Notes: generated by a model not told the origin, from the letters alone. 64,000 bases of DNA from Sphingobacteriaceae bacterium DW12 (GCA_000783305.1 JROE01000001.1:1-64000), one strand, 5' to 3'; positions 26,481 to 36,185 are shown, counted from the first letter of the stretch. Numbers and translations: made by a program.

Positions 26481-27779
26481 ATGGCAACTGTTGAGAAAAA
26501 CAACAAAAAATTGATAAGAGCTTGGTCTATGTATGACTGGGCAAACTCGGCTTACAACTTGGTCATCACGTCCACAATCTTTCCGGTATATTACACCACT
26601 ATCACCCATACTGAAGCCCATGGCGATACTGTGACGTTTTTCGGGATGGAAGTGGTCAATACGGCTCTTTCTAATTTTGCATTAGCATTTGCATACCTTT
26701 TCATGGCGCTTTCCTTGCCCTTCATCACTTCTTATGCGGATGCTACAGGACGTAAAAAGATGTTGATGAAATTATTTACATATATCGGTGGTGCGGCCTG
26801 TATGGGTTTGTATTTTTTCAAGCTGGAGACACTGGAAATGAGTATTATTTTCTTTGCGCTTGCAGCAATGGGGTATATAGGCGGGGTGGCTTTCAATAAC
26901 TCTTATCTCCCTGTAATCGCCACGGTAGATCAACAGGACAGCGTGAGTGCGCAAGGCTTTGCCTATGGATATGTAGGCTGCGTGTTGCTTCAAATTATAT
27001 GCTTTGTATTTGTACTGAAACCGGAATGGTTTGGCATTACGGACTTATCGTTTCCAGCTCGGCTTTCTTTCTTCTTGGTGGGGCTGTGGTGGGTATCATT
27101 CGCGCAAATCCCGTTTCGAGCACTGCCTGGTAACCATGCTGTAGCGGTAGATAAGGGGCAGCCGATGTTGGCCAAGGTTAGGGAAGAATTTGAAAAAGTA
27201 TGGCATCGAATCAAAGAAATACAAGGCATCAAAAGATTCTTGCCTGCTTATTTCTTTTATGCGATAGGGGTGCAAACGGTCATGATCGTTGCCGCTGCCT
27301 TTGGAGAGAAGGTACTGCACTTGGGGGCGCCTAAGTTAATTGGTACGATTCTGCTGATCCAATTGGTGGCAATAGCTGGTGCTTATATCATGTCTGCACT
27401 GGCGAAGAAGGTTGGCAATATCCTGACTCTGATGTTTGTGGTGCTGGTTTGGATTGCTATTTGTATTGGCGCTTATTACCTGCAGAGTGAAATTCAATTT
27501 TACATTATAGCCGTGTTGGTAGGGGTAGTGATGGGCGGTATACAGTCTCTTTCCCGATCCACTTATTCGAAACTCTTGCCCCAAGATATCGAAGATACCA
27601 CAGCCTTTTTCAGCTTCTATGATGTCACTGAGAAATTGGCGATCGTGGTGGGGCTATTCTCTTTTGCACTGATTGAACAAATCACCCATAATATTAGATA
27701 TTCGGCATTATTCCTATCTTTATTTTTTGTAATTGGATTTTTACTGCTTTTTAGGGTATTAAAGTTCAACAAAGCTTAA
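26481..27779 (+). CDS. MFS transporter, UMF1/Atg22-like family
   Basis: The 432-residue protein has about 12 membrane helices. It opens with RAWSMYDWANSAYNLVITSTIFPVYY, whose YDWANSAY motif marks the UMF1 (unknown major facilitator 1) family related to fungal vacuolar Atg22. MFS-like signatures follow (YADATGRKKMLM in the helix 2-3 loop; GGIQSLSRSTYSKLLP in the second half). Eukaryotic relatives export amino acids from the vacuole; the bacterial substrates are unknown. No neighbour suggests one. Confidence 0.85.
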   Translation: MATVEKNNKKLIRAWSMYDWANSAYNLVITSTIFPVYYTTITHTEAHGDTVTFFGMEVVNTALSNFALAFAYLFMALSLPFITSYADATGRKKMLMKLFTYIGGAACMGLYFFKLETLEMSIIFFALAAMGYIGGVAFNNSYLPVIATVDQQDSVSAQGFAYGYVGCVLLQIICFVFVLKPEWFGITDLSFPARLSFFLVGLWWVSFAQIPFRALPGNHAVAVDKGQPMLAKVREEFEKVWHRIKEIQGIKRFLPAYFFYAIGVQTVMIVAAAFGEKVLHLGAPKLIGTILLIQLVAIAGAYIMSALAKKVGNILTLMFVVLVWIAICIGAYYLQSEIQFYIIAVLVGVVMGGIQSLSRSTYSKLLPQDIEDTTAFFSFYDVTEKLAIVVGLFSFALIEQITHNIRYSALFLSLFFVIGFLLLFRVLKFNKA

Positions 27780-27902
27780 TTTAGTTTTTTTGAAAGATAT
27801 AGCGTTTAAATATCCATGTAGCAGAGGTTACATAAACGCGAATAGTATAGTTTGGAGCCGCCAGCCGGTGGATGATACCGTTAAAAGAGAGATAATATAC
27901 AT

Positions 27903-28631
27903 ATGAAAGTAGAGCTGTTTGTACCTTGTTTTATAGATCAGATGTATCCTGAAACAGCTTTCAATACCATCAAATTGTTGGAAAGAGTGGGCTGTGAGGT
28001 GATATACAATCCAGAGCAGACCTGCTGTGGGCAGCCTGCTTACAATGCTGGGTTTTGGGATGAAGCGAAGGTCGTAGGGGAAAAGTTTTTAAATGATTTT
28101 TCGGAAGAGCATTATATTGTAGCGCCGTCGGCATCTTGTGTGGGCATGATCAAGAATGGGTATAATGATTTGTTTACGAACTCGGTAGAGCATAATCGCT
28201 GTCGTGGGATACAACGCAATATGTACGAATTGAGTGATTTTTTGGTGGAAGTGGTCAAAAGAGATTACTTTGGTGCCGAATTGGTCGGTACAGCAGTCTA
28301 TCATGATTCATGCTCGGCATTGCGTGAATGTAAAATCAAGGATCAACCCAGGCAGTTATTGGCAAATGTAGGGGGGCTGGAATTGGTTGAAATGAAAGAT
28401 CAAGAAACGTGTTGTGGGTTTGGCGGTACCTTTGCCGTCAAATTTGAAGGCATCTCGTCGGCCATGGCTGAGCAAAAGGTGCAGCATGCACTAGACGTAA
28501 AGGCCGATTACATCATATCCACAGATGCTTCGTGCCTCTTGCAATTGAAAGCCTATATCGATAAACATCAACTTCCGATAAGGACGTTACACTTGGTTGA
28601 TGTATTGACCTCGGGCTGGGCTAATATATAG
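27903..28631 (+). CDS. LutA/YkgE-like (Fe-S)-binding oxidoreductase subunit
   Basis: The 242-residue protein carries two cysteine-rich CCG domains: PCFIDQMYP...TCCGQPAYNAGF (about 9-55) and YHDSCSALRECKI...ETCCGFGGTFAVKF (about 137-190). This arrangement is that of LutA/YkgE, the subunit of the L-lactate oxidising LutABC complex that holds a non-cubane Fe-S cluster. The usual partners LutB (ferredoxin-like) and LutC are not adjacent, so the gene is either an orphan subunit or belongs to a complex encoded elsewhere. The gene ends before a terminator-like hairpin. Confidence 0.85.
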   Translation: MKVELFVPCFIDQMYPETAFNTIKLLERVGCEVIYNPEQTCCGQPAYNAGFWDEAKVVGEKFLNDFSEEHYIVAPSASCVGMIKNGYNDLFTNSVEHNRCRGIQRNMYELSDFLVEVVKRDYFGAELVGTAVYHDSCSALRECKIKDQPRQLLANVGGLELVEMKDQETCCGFGGTFAVKFEGISSAMAEQKVQHALDVKADYIISTDASCLLQLKAYIDKHQLPIRTLHLVDVLTSGWANI

Positions 28632-28640
28632 GTCAACAAA

Positions 28641-28684
28641 AGGCTGATTAGGTTAATATTATTGATAACCGAGCCTTTGTTTTT
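28641..28684 (+). terminator. Terminator-like bipartite hairpin after the LutA-like gene
   Basis: AGGCT (28641-28645) pairs with AGCCT (28672-28676), and an inner stem GGTTA/TAACC (28651-28655/28666-28670) extends the hairpin. The sequence continues into a T-rich run. Confidence 0.6.
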
Positions 28685-28732
28685 GAATAAATTACAGTAT
28701 TTTTATATAATAAGCATTTTATTTAGACAATT

Positions 28733-29611
28733 ATGAATTCTAGAAGAGATTTTCTCAAAAACTTAGGCCTGGCAACAGCTGGCCTTGCACTAACTCCTAG
28801 TTTGGATGTGTTTGCAGCCAAGAAGCCATGGTTTGAAATTTCATTGGCTGAATGGTCTTTGCACCGCACCCTTTTCAAAGGAGATCTTAAGAATATAGAT
28901 TTTCCTGAGTTTGCAGCAACTAAATTTGATATCCGTGCCGTAGAGTATGTCAATCAATTCTTCAAAGACAAAGCTAAGGATATGACTTATTTGAAGGATT
29001 TGAAGCAAAGAGCGAAAGATAACGGTGTGCGTAATGTCTTGATCATGGTAGATGGAGAAGGTAACCTCGGGGATGAAGATGCAACGAAACGTAAACAAGC
29101 TGTCGAAAATCACTACCAATGGGTGGATGCTGCTGCATTTTTAGGTTGTCACGCTATCCGTGTAAATGCCGCTGGAAAAGGTACACCTGAAGAGGTAAAG
29201 GGACGTGTTGTGGAAAGCTTGAGTACATTGGCAGATTATGGCAAGAAATCAAAAATAGCTGTTATTGTAGAGAATCATGGTGGTATTTCTTCCCATGGTG
29301 ATTGGCTATCCGATCTATTGAAGCAAGTCGGTAAGAAAAACTGTGGAAGTCTACCTGACTTGGGCAACTTTTACGAGTACGATCGCTATCAAGGTGTTAC
29401 CGATTTGATGCCGTATGCACATGGTGTGAGTGCAAAAAGCCACAGCTTTGATGAGCAAGGTAATGAGACTCAGATAGACTACGCACGTATGATGAAGATT
29501 GTTAAAGATGCAAAATTTAAAGGTTTTGTGGGTATCGAGTATGAAGGCGACAAGCACAGCGAAATCGAAGGAATTACATTGACTAAAAAATTATTGCAAA
29601 AATTTCAATAA
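28733..29611 (+). CDS. Tat-exported sugar phosphate isomerase/epimerase-like TIM-barrel protein
   Basis: The 292-residue protein begins with a twin-arginine signal (SRRDFLKNLGLATAGLAL, cleavage near VFAAK). The xylose-isomerase-like TIM barrel follows (PF01261 type), with EYVNQFFKDK, VIVENHGGISSHGDW, LPDLGNFYEY and GFVGIEYEGDK. The Glu, His and Asp residues at strand ends fit the divalent-metal site of the family. Export to the periplasm is unusual for classical isomerases but frequent for Bacteroidota paralogues. Substrate unknown. The next gene begins 32 bp downstream and could be co-transcribed. Confidence 0.85.
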   Translation: MNSRRDFLKNLGLATAGLALTPSLDVFAAKKPWFEISLAEWSLHRTLFKGDLKNIDFPEFAATKFDIRAVEYVNQFFKDKAKDMTYLKDLKQRAKDNGVRNVLIMVDGEGNLGDEDATKRKQAVENHYQWVDAAAFLGCHAIRVNAAGKGTPEEVKGRVVESLSTLADYGKKSKIAVIVENHGGISSHGDWLSDLLKQVGKKNCGSLPDLGNFYEYDRYQGVTDLMPYAHGVSAKSHSFDEQGNETQIDYARMMKIVKDAKFKGFVGIEYEGDKHSEIEGITLTKKLLQKFQ

Positions 29612-29643
29612 TCGCTAGCTATTAAGTCCTTAATATAGATAAT

Positions 29644-30528
29644 ATGAAGATTTGGTGTAGGTCTATCTGTTTGGGATGTCTGCTATCGATCATGCTACCA
29701 GGACATGGACAAATGACCATGGGTAGTATGAAAGTTTGGGAGGATTCGTTGCTCAATATCGGTCAACAGGTCTTTCAAAACCAAGCAGAACCCGAACGGA
29801 TAGACGCCAACTTCAGATTTGTGAAGACGCTGGTCTCTGCATTGAAAGAAAATAAGTCGTTTGACTATCCCTTTGAACGACTGAAAATGATTTCGATCCT
29901 CAATTCTCCGGATCGAAAATTTAGGATATTCTCTTGGAATGTACCCCTCAATGACGGCTCGTACTTATACTACGGAAGCATTCAATTGCAGACGTCTAAT
30001 GGAGAATTGAATCTGATCCCTTTGCTGGACAAAACATTTGAAATCAAAAATCCGCAAACCGATATTGTCTCGGGTCAAAATTGGTATGGTGCTCAATATT
30101 ATGCTATCATCCCCAATGGCAACCACTATATACTCCTGGGGTGGAAAGGACACAACCGGCTCTTTAGCCAGAAAGTAATTGACGTACTGACCCTGAAAGG
30201 TCAGGAGGCCATTTTTGGGTTAGCTTATTTTTCAAATGAACCCAAAGTGGTACGTAAGATATTCAGCTATACTCGGGAAGCCAGTATGCTGTTGCAATAT
30301 GAAGCTAGCCGCAAGCGTATCGTATTTGATCATTTAGTCCCGGCAGATAAAAGTCTGGTTGGCAAGTATCAATATTATGGACCTGACTTGAGCTACGATG
30401 CCTATGAGGTAGCTCCAGGGAAGTTATTTTTCAAATCAAATATAGACTTTATGAATCCTGTAAATGGACGTGAAGCCGAGTATTTGGACCCTGCACGTAA
30501 AAAGGTGGAAAAGAGAAGTGGCTTTTAG
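29644..30528 (+). CDS. Secreted protein of unknown function
   Basis: The 294-residue protein has an N-terminal signal peptide (WCRSICLGCLLSIMLPGHGQ) and no further membrane helix. The mature part is rich in beta-strand-like aromatic segments (FRIFSWNVPLNDGSYLYYG, QNWYGAQYYAIIP, GNHYILLGWKG) and ends in a basic tail. I do not recognise a family. It lies 32 bp after the exported TIM-barrel gene, so it may function with it in the periplasm. The regular alternating strands would also suit an outer-membrane-associated or binding protein, but this is inference. Confidence 0.75.
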   Translation: MKIWCRSICLGCLLSIMLPGHGQMTMGSMKVWEDSLLNIGQQVFQNQAEPERIDANFRFVKTLVSALKENKSFDYPFERLKMISILNSPDRKFRIFSWNVPLNDGSYLYYGSIQLQTSNGELNLIPLLDKTFEIKNPQTDIVSGQNWYGAQYYAIIPNGNHYILLGWKGHNRLFSQKVIDVLTLKGQEAIFGLAYFSNEPKVVRKIFSYTREASMLLQYEASRKRIVFDHLVPADKSLVGKYQYYGPDLSYDAYEVAPGKLFFKSNIDFMNPVNGREAEYLDPARKKVEKRSGF

Positions 30529-30673
30529 TGTCCTTGAAATAAAAATATTTCTTTTATAATCCTTAATCAATTCAAAAAGTTTGTTTTCTTTGTAGCATTG
30601 TTTGTTAAAACAACTATTGAACTATTCCGGATTAAGGAAAATATTGAACCATGTTAAATCTATTAAATATCAT

Positions 30674-32263
30674 ATGACTGAAGAGAGAGATGAAGTATTG
30701 GTCTCGCACTTATCCAAGCAAGGTGTAGACGACAAAATGGTAATGGGGCATCCCGCAGGATTGTTCGTATTATTTTTCACAGAGATGTGGGAGCGGTTTA
30801 GCTACTATGGTATGCGGGCACTCTTGACCGTATTTTTAGTAAGTGAGATCGCCAAAGGCGGCTGGGGCTGGAGCAACGAGGAAGCGATGAAGCTCTACGG
30901 CGTATATACAGGACTTGTATATTTGACTCCCTTGCTTGGCGGAATCATCGCTGATAAATTGACCGGATATAAAAGAGCTATCCTGATCGGCGCGCTAATC
31001 ATGACCCTGGGGCATGCGTCTATGGCCTTGGAAGGATTTTCCTCCAATTTCTTCTACCTAGGTCTTATCCTCATGATTCTTGGTAATGGGATGTTCAAAC
31101 CCAATATCTCATCCATGGTTGGTAAACTCTATCCCGATACGAGCTCAAAGAAAGATGCAGCGTATACTATTTTCTATATGGGAATCAATGCTGGTGCATT
31201 TTTGGGCATGTTGCTCTGTGGATATATTGGTGAAAAGGTTGGGTGGCACTATGGATTTGGATTGGCTGGCGTATTTATGTTCTTCGGTATGCTTCAATTT
31301 TATTTTGGCGAGAAGATATTTGGCCTTATAGGTGAAAATCCGAAAGTAATCAAAGCCGATCACGAGCGTAAAGTGGCAGCAAATGAAGAGCAAGATGAGG
31401 TACTCCCTTCCAATGTGATACGTGACCGACTGATCGTAGTTGCTGTACTGATGGTGGCAAGTATTGTATTTTTCTTTGCATTTGAACAGGCGGGTGGGTC
31501 CATGACTATTTTTGCAAAAGACTACACCCAGCGTGTGCTGGATGGAGGAATGGCCTCTGCATTTAAATGGGTAGACGCGGCATTGACAATATTTCCAATC
31601 TTGATCGTCACATTGGTATTGGCACGTTTAGCTTCCAAGATATACATTAAATACCCGTTGACCATTCTTTTTACAGCTGTCTCTTTTGCTATTATCTGGG
31701 TGTTGGGTATTTGGAAAGTGCACCGTGAGTTTACTTCTTTTGGTACAGAAGTGACGGTATCTTGGTTCCAGATATTAAATTCGTTCTTTATCGTAACCTT
31801 GGCTTCTGGATTTAGTAAATTATGGGAGAAGGTATGGAATCCATCTGGACCTGTAAAATTTGCCTTGGGGCTCATTTTGGTTGGAATTGGTTTCGCGGCC
31901 CTTTCGTATGGAAGCCTTTCTATACCCCAAGGTGCCAAAACGGCATCCGTGAGCATGATATGGTTGGTGTTGGCCTATTTTTTCCATACTACCGGCGAAC
32001 TATGTTTATCACCGGTAGGATTATCGTATGTGAGCAAGCTGTCTCCTAAGAAATTTTTGGGTTTGCTATTCGGCTTTTGGTTTTGCGCATCTGCTATTGC
32101 GAATTTCCTAGGTGGATTTATGGGGGCGTATATCGATAAGATTACGGAAACACATTCTATGTCTTATTTCTTCATGATATTCACCATCATTCCGGTGGCC
32201 ACTGCATTGTTGCTCATTATCTTTAATCCAATATTAAAGAAGATGATGCATGGAATTCGTTAA
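30674..32263 (+). CDS. POT-family peptide transporter (first of three)
   Basis: The 529-residue form starts at ATG 30674 (MTEERDEV); the frame extends upstream only to a TTG. POT/PTR2 features include FTEMWERFSYYGMR, with the proton-coupling ExxER motif, GGIIADKLTGYKRAILIG, FKPNISSMVGKLY and FYMGINAGAFLG. About 14 helices are predicted, as in bacterial POTs with two extra central helices. It imports di- and tripeptides with protons. It is the first of three consecutive POT genes, each with its own terminator, so they are transcribed separately. Confidence 0.92.
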   Translation: MTEERDEVLVSHLSKQGVDDKMVMGHPAGLFVLFFTEMWERFSYYGMRALLTVFLVSEIAKGGWGWSNEEAMKLYGVYTGLVYLTPLLGGIIADKLTGYKRAILIGALIMTLGHASMALEGFSSNFFYLGLILMILGNGMFKPNISSMVGKLYPDTSSKKDAAYTIFYMGINAGAFLGMLLCGYIGEKVGWHYGFGLAGVFMFFGMLQFYFGEKIFGLIGENPKVIKADHERKVAANEEQDEVLPSNVIRDRLIVVAVLMVASIVFFFAFEQAGGSMTIFAKDYTQRVLDGGMASAFKWVDAALTIFPILIVTLVLARLASKIYIKYPLTILFTAVSFAIIWVLGIWKVHREFTSFGTEVTVSWFQILNSFFIVTLASGFSKLWEKVWNPSGPVKFALGLILVGIGFAALSYGSLSIPQGAKTASVSMIWLVLAYFFHTTGELCLSPVGLSYVSKLSPKKFLGLLFGFWFCASAIANFLGGFMGAYIDKITETHSMSYFFMIFTIIPVATALLLIIFNPILKKMMHGIR

Positions 32264-32282
32264 CCACAAGATATTTACACAG

Positions 32283-32309
32283 AAAAGCACCTCTAGGGGT
32301 GCTTTTTTT
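32283..32309 (+). terminator. Terminator after the first POT gene
   Basis: AAAAGCACC (32283-32291) and GGTGCTTTT (32298-32306) form a perfect stem followed by T residues. Confidence 0.85.
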
Positions 32310-32622
32310 GTTTCTAAATCCTTTCGCAATAAGATAAATTTATACCTTTGTGGATGTTTTAAAGACCAAAATTTGGGCAAAAGGGGTGGGTTGACTCGGT
32401 GTATATAAGACACCCATAATCACTTTTGGAAGGCGGTTGAACTTCCTTTAAACCAGCTCTTTTTACAAGTATAATGACGGGAAGACCTCATTAACAATTT
32501 AGATATATGAAATATCCATATAGCACTAACTCCGCAAACACGAATGATTGTCATGATTTCATGATCTGCTTGCGCTCGGGTTGGATATTCCATATGGCCA
32601 CAAAAAATCAAACTACATATAT
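32310..32622 (+). promoter_or_regulatory. Promoter and unusually long leader of the second POT gene
   Basis: TACCTTTG (32343-32350) exactly fits the -7 consensus TAnnTTTG, though the -33 element is unclear. Transcription from here would give a leader of about 265 nt. It contains a small hairpin, GGTGT/ACACC (around 32399-32416), and A/T-rich segments with repeated ATATCCATAT-like words. No known riboswitch or peptide is recognised. Confidence 0.4.
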
Positions 32623-34407
32623 ATGAACGATCAAAATCGTGCTGTATCAGGCACGCTTGAGAATGATGGAATCGATCAATCGACAGTGCTGGGACATCCA
32701 TCCGGATTATTAGTGCTTTTTTTTACGGAGATGTGGGAGCGGTTTTCCTATTATGGAATGCGTGTACTTCTCATTCAATTCTTGACCTCGGCAGTTATTT
32801 TTGGTAGTCCTTTCTCTGGATGGGGATGGACGGCTGAGCAAGCTGGGGCACTCTACGGTACATATGCGATGTTGGTCTACCTGACACCAATATTGGGCGG
32901 AATAATTGCTGACCGTTATATTGGTTCGAGGTGGGCAGTTATCATTGGAGCAGCTATTATGACTTTAGGGCATGCAGCTATGGCTTTCGACTCTTCATTC
33001 ATGTTTTTCACTGGATTAGGCTGTTTGATTATCGGGACAGGCTTCTTTAAGCCCAATATGCCGTCCATACTCGGCGAAATGTATAAACGCCTTCCAGAAA
33101 AGAAGGATGGTGCATATACGATCTTTTATATGGGGGTCAATGCGGGTGCATTCTTTGGTATGATGCTATGTGGATATCTGGCAGAAGAAGTTGGTTGGCA
33201 TTGGGGATTTGGGTTGGCGGGTATCTTCATGTTATTGGGTACCATACAGTTTTGGGCAGCAAAACCTTTAATGGGCAATCTCGGGGTGCTGGATAAAGCA
33301 GCCAAGGCAGAAGCAAAGAAAGTCTCCATAGAACATAAAGAGGAAGAAAAACGGAATCCATATACGACATTTGACATTGTGCTGATTGGTATCATCACGG
33401 TAATTGGATTTATGTATGCGTTCAATGATCCTTTGTCAAAAAACGGTGTCATCGATATCTTTAAATTTTTGGATACAGAGCACCTCAGGGGACAATTCTT
33501 GATGATATTTATAGCACTGATTATATTCATCTATCTGATTGTATCCCGTATCATGCGTTATGGAAATGTGGTGCGTGATCGTATGTTTGCCGTGATTTTG
33601 TTGGCCTTTTTCTTGATTTTCTTCTTTATGAGTTTTGAGCAAGGTGCAACTTCATTGGTATTGGTCGCACGTGATCATATTGATAGGCAGCTTTCTGGAA
33701 ATAGTTTGTTGATCTTCAATATTGTCAATGCACTCTTCACCGTCGTACCTTTAATCATTATATCTTGGGTGCTCATTCTGTTGGCGAAGGCGACGTGGAA
33801 GAAAATCGCATTCTCTAACATGATTTTGTTGGTCTGCTTTATATTGATATGGGGAGCGGCGATTTGGATGCTGACGAATGAATTTACGGCTAAGACTTCT
33901 GAAATTAAAGTATCGTGGTTTTCAACGCTCAATTCATTTTTCATTATCGCATTGGCTTCTTCGGTATCCAAGATATGGGAATCCAAATACAATCCATCAG
34001 CAGCTTTTAAATATGGATTTGGCCTTATACTAGTGGCAATTGGATTCTTGATATTAGGGTTGGGATCTATTGGCATCAGTGAGCATGTGAAGATTTCCAT
34101 GATTTTTTTGGTCCTGACTTATCTTTTCCATACGCTTGGGGAGTTGTTTATCTCACCGGTAGGACTATCCTATGTCTCCAAGCTGGTACCGGCGCGTATG
34201 CTGGCCTTTATGTTTGGCGTGTGGTATTTGGCGATTGCGATTGCGCAGAAGCTTGCTGCCATATTAGGGGGGCAGGTCGAAATCATTAAAGAGGAATACT
34301 CGTTGAGCCATTTTTTCTTTTTGTTTACAGCGATTCCAGCAGCGGCAGGTCTCCTTGTGATGCTCCTAAACCCCGTCATCAAACGCTTGATGCACGGTGT
34401 AAAATAG
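32623..34407 (+). CDS. POT-family peptide transporter (second of three)
   Basis: The 594-residue form starts at ATG 32623 (MNDQNRAV); the frame runs upstream only to a TTG at 32581. It shares with the first paralogue FTEMWERFSYYGMR, GGIIADRYIGSRWAVIIG and FYMGVNAGAFFG. It is longer through an extended central loop with a charged stretch (KAEAKKVSIEHKEEEKR) and additional helices before the C-terminal half. The high similarity in order and motifs indicates duplication. Substrate preference relative to its neighbours cannot be inferred. Confidence 0.92.
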   Translation: MNDQNRAVSGTLENDGIDQSTVLGHPSGLLVLFFTEMWERFSYYGMRVLLIQFLTSAVIFGSPFSGWGWTAEQAGALYGTYAMLVYLTPILGGIIADRYIGSRWAVIIGAAIMTLGHAAMAFDSSFMFFTGLGCLIIGTGFFKPNMPSILGEMYKRLPEKKDGAYTIFYMGVNAGAFFGMMLCGYLAEEVGWHWGFGLAGIFMLLGTIQFWAAKPLMGNLGVLDKAAKAEAKKVSIEHKEEEKRNPYTTFDIVLIGIITVIGFMYAFNDPLSKNGVIDIFKFLDTEHLRGQFLMIFIALIIFIYLIVSRIMRYGNVVRDRMFAVILLAFFLIFFFMSFEQGATSLVLVARDHIDRQLSGNSLLIFNIVNALFTVVPLIIISWVLILLAKATWKKIAFSNMILLVCFILIWGAAIWMLTNEFTAKTSEIKVSWFSTLNSFFIIALASSVSKIWESKYNPSAAFKYGFGLILVAIGFLILGLGSIGISEHVKISMIFLVLTYLFHTLGELFISPVGLSYVSKLVPARMLAFMFGVWYLAIAIAQKLAAILGGQVEIIKEEYSLSHFFFLFTAIPAAAGLLVMLLNPVIKRLMHGVK

Positions 34408-34416
34408 AAAAGCTTG

Positions 34417-34449
34417 AAGCTTCCCTCCCAAATGAGGGAAGCTTTTTTT
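34417..34449 (+). terminator. Terminator after the second POT gene
   Basis: An 11-bp perfect stem, AAGCTTCCCTC (34417-34427) with GAGGGAAGCTT (34434-34444), is followed by a T-run. Confidence 0.9.
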
Positions 34450-34516
34450 ATAGTAACATAGGTATTCAAAATAAAAAAGGACCCTTTGAACGGTTCTTAT
34501 CACAATATTATGTAGA

Positions 34517-36004
34517 ATGGAACATAGAGAACAGACTTTAGCAGAAATCCAGAATTTTGAAGGAAAATATCCGAAGCAGCTTTGGTATTTATTTTTGGTA
34601 GAGATGTGGGAGCGATTTTGCTTCTATGGTATGCGGGGTGTATTGGCCATCTTCATGGTCGACCAGCTTTTTTTGTCGGATAAAGAGGCAAATTTAAAAT
34701 ACGGAGCTATTCAGGCATTCGTGTATGCTTTTACGTTTGTAGGAGGGATTTTTGCAGACCGCATACTTGGTTTTAAACGGTCGCTCACGTTTGGCGCTAT
34801 CATGATGATAGCGGGCAATGGATTGATAGCAGTCAATCCCCATGATTTTTTCTACTTCGGGATTACCCTGACTATTATCGGGACGGGATTTTTTAAGCCT
34901 AATATTTCTTCGATGGTAGGAGAACTGTATAAGGATGGTGACCCACGTAGAGATGCTGGATTTGGTGTTTTCTACTCTGGAATCAACGTTGGTGCGCTAG
35001 CGGGAGGTGCACTATGTGTCTGGCTAGGTAAAGAGCACTCTTGGAATCTGGCTTTTCTGGCTGCGGCCGTGGTGATGGTGATCGGGTTGTTTATCTTTTT
35101 GATGACGAAAAAATTTTTGGGACCTATTGGTGAGAGTCCAATCCTTCACTTGCCAAAAGCAAAAAAAACTGCTCAAGAGATAATGGTCTACGTGGGCGCT
35201 TTGGCCTGTATACCTTTGATTTTTATCATGATCCACAATACAGGATATACGGACATGTTCATGTATATCATAGGCCCGCTGGCGTTGCTGTACTTTCTTT
35301 ATTATACCTTTGCAGAGAAAGAGCGTAAAGCTCGTCAACAGCTTATAGCGGCTCTGATCTTGATCCTGTTTTCCATATTGTTCTTTGCTATATTTGAACA
35401 AGCAGGTGGATCGTTGGCCCTATTTGCAAACAGCAACCTTCATCGCGACCTTTTGTTTTTTAGTATTGATCCCAATATCGTGAACAATGGGGCCAATTCG
35501 TTGTTCGTGATTATATTCAGCCCTTTATTAGGTCTACTTTGGTTGGCTATGGCCAAAAAGAAAATCGAACCTAATACCGTCGTTAAATTTGGATTGGGTT
35601 TTTTACTGTTAGGCTTGGCTTACTATATCTTCTTTGCTACACGTTTTTTTGCTGATGCTGATGGCAAGACTTCTTTGGGTGTATTTACGCTTGCTTATCT
35701 GGCGGTGACAGTGGGGGAATTGTGCCTATCTCCAATAGGGTTGTCTATGGTGACTAAATTGTCTCCGAAACATCTTGGTGGGATGATGATGGGACTTTGG
35801 TTTTTGGCAAGTGCCTACGGGCAGTATTTGGCGGGTCTTTTGGGTGCTGGCATGACAGCACCCGATGAAAATGCTTCTTTGATGGACAAATTGCTGGCCT
35901 ACACGGATGGATATAAGCAGCTGGGGCTATATGCACTGGCAGCTGGTGTGCTCTTGATCGTAATCTCGCCACTAGTAAAGAAATTGATGAATGGTGTGAA
36001 GTAA
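34517..36004 (+). CDS. POT-family peptide transporter (third of three)
   Basis: This 495-residue protein is the shortest and most divergent of the trio: FLVEMWERFCFYGMRGVLA keeps the ExxER motif. FFKPNISSMVGELY, the YSGINVGALAGG segment and SPIGLSMVTKLSPKHLGGMMMG are conserved. It lacks the extended polar loop of the second paralogue. It is probably a di-/tripeptide-proton symporter from a separate subfamily. It is followed by its own terminator. Confidence 0.92.
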   Translation: MEHREQTLAEIQNFEGKYPKQLWYLFLVEMWERFCFYGMRGVLAIFMVDQLFLSDKEANLKYGAIQAFVYAFTFVGGIFADRILGFKRSLTFGAIMMIAGNGLIAVNPHDFFYFGITLTIIGTGFFKPNISSMVGELYKDGDPRRDAGFGVFYSGINVGALAGGALCVWLGKEHSWNLAFLAAAVVMVIGLFIFLMTKKFLGPIGESPILHLPKAKKTAQEIMVYVGALACIPLIFIMIHNTGYTDMFMYIIGPLALLYFLYYTFAEKERKARQQLIAALILILFSILFFAIFEQAGGSLALFANSNLHRDLLFFSIDPNIVNNGANSLFVIIFSPLLGLLWLAMAKKKIEPNTVVKFGLGFLLLGLAYYIFFATRFFADADGKTSLGVFTLAYLAVTVGELCLSPIGLSMVTKLSPKHLGGMMMGLWFLASAYGQYLAGLLGAGMTAPDENASLMDKLLAYTDGYKQLGLYALAAGVLLIVISPLVKKLMNGVK

Positions 36005-36030
36005 TTGTTTTTCACGATATGCTGCAATAG

Positions 36031-36068
36031 AATGCGGGTCTGGATGTATACAGACTCGCATTTTGTTT
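36031..36068 (+). terminator. Terminator after the third POT gene
   Basis: AATGCGGGTCTG (36031-36042) pairs with CAGACTCGCATT (36051-36062) with one G-T wobble. A T-rich tail follows. Confidence 0.85.
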
Positions 36069-36185
36069 TTGGTCCTCAAATGGTATGGGTTAGACCTTAT
36101 GGAATCGGGATTAATTAAGAGGCTAAAATAGCGTCAAGAACCTCTAAAAAAGCGATAATCAACTTCTATATGCTGTATAAATAAA

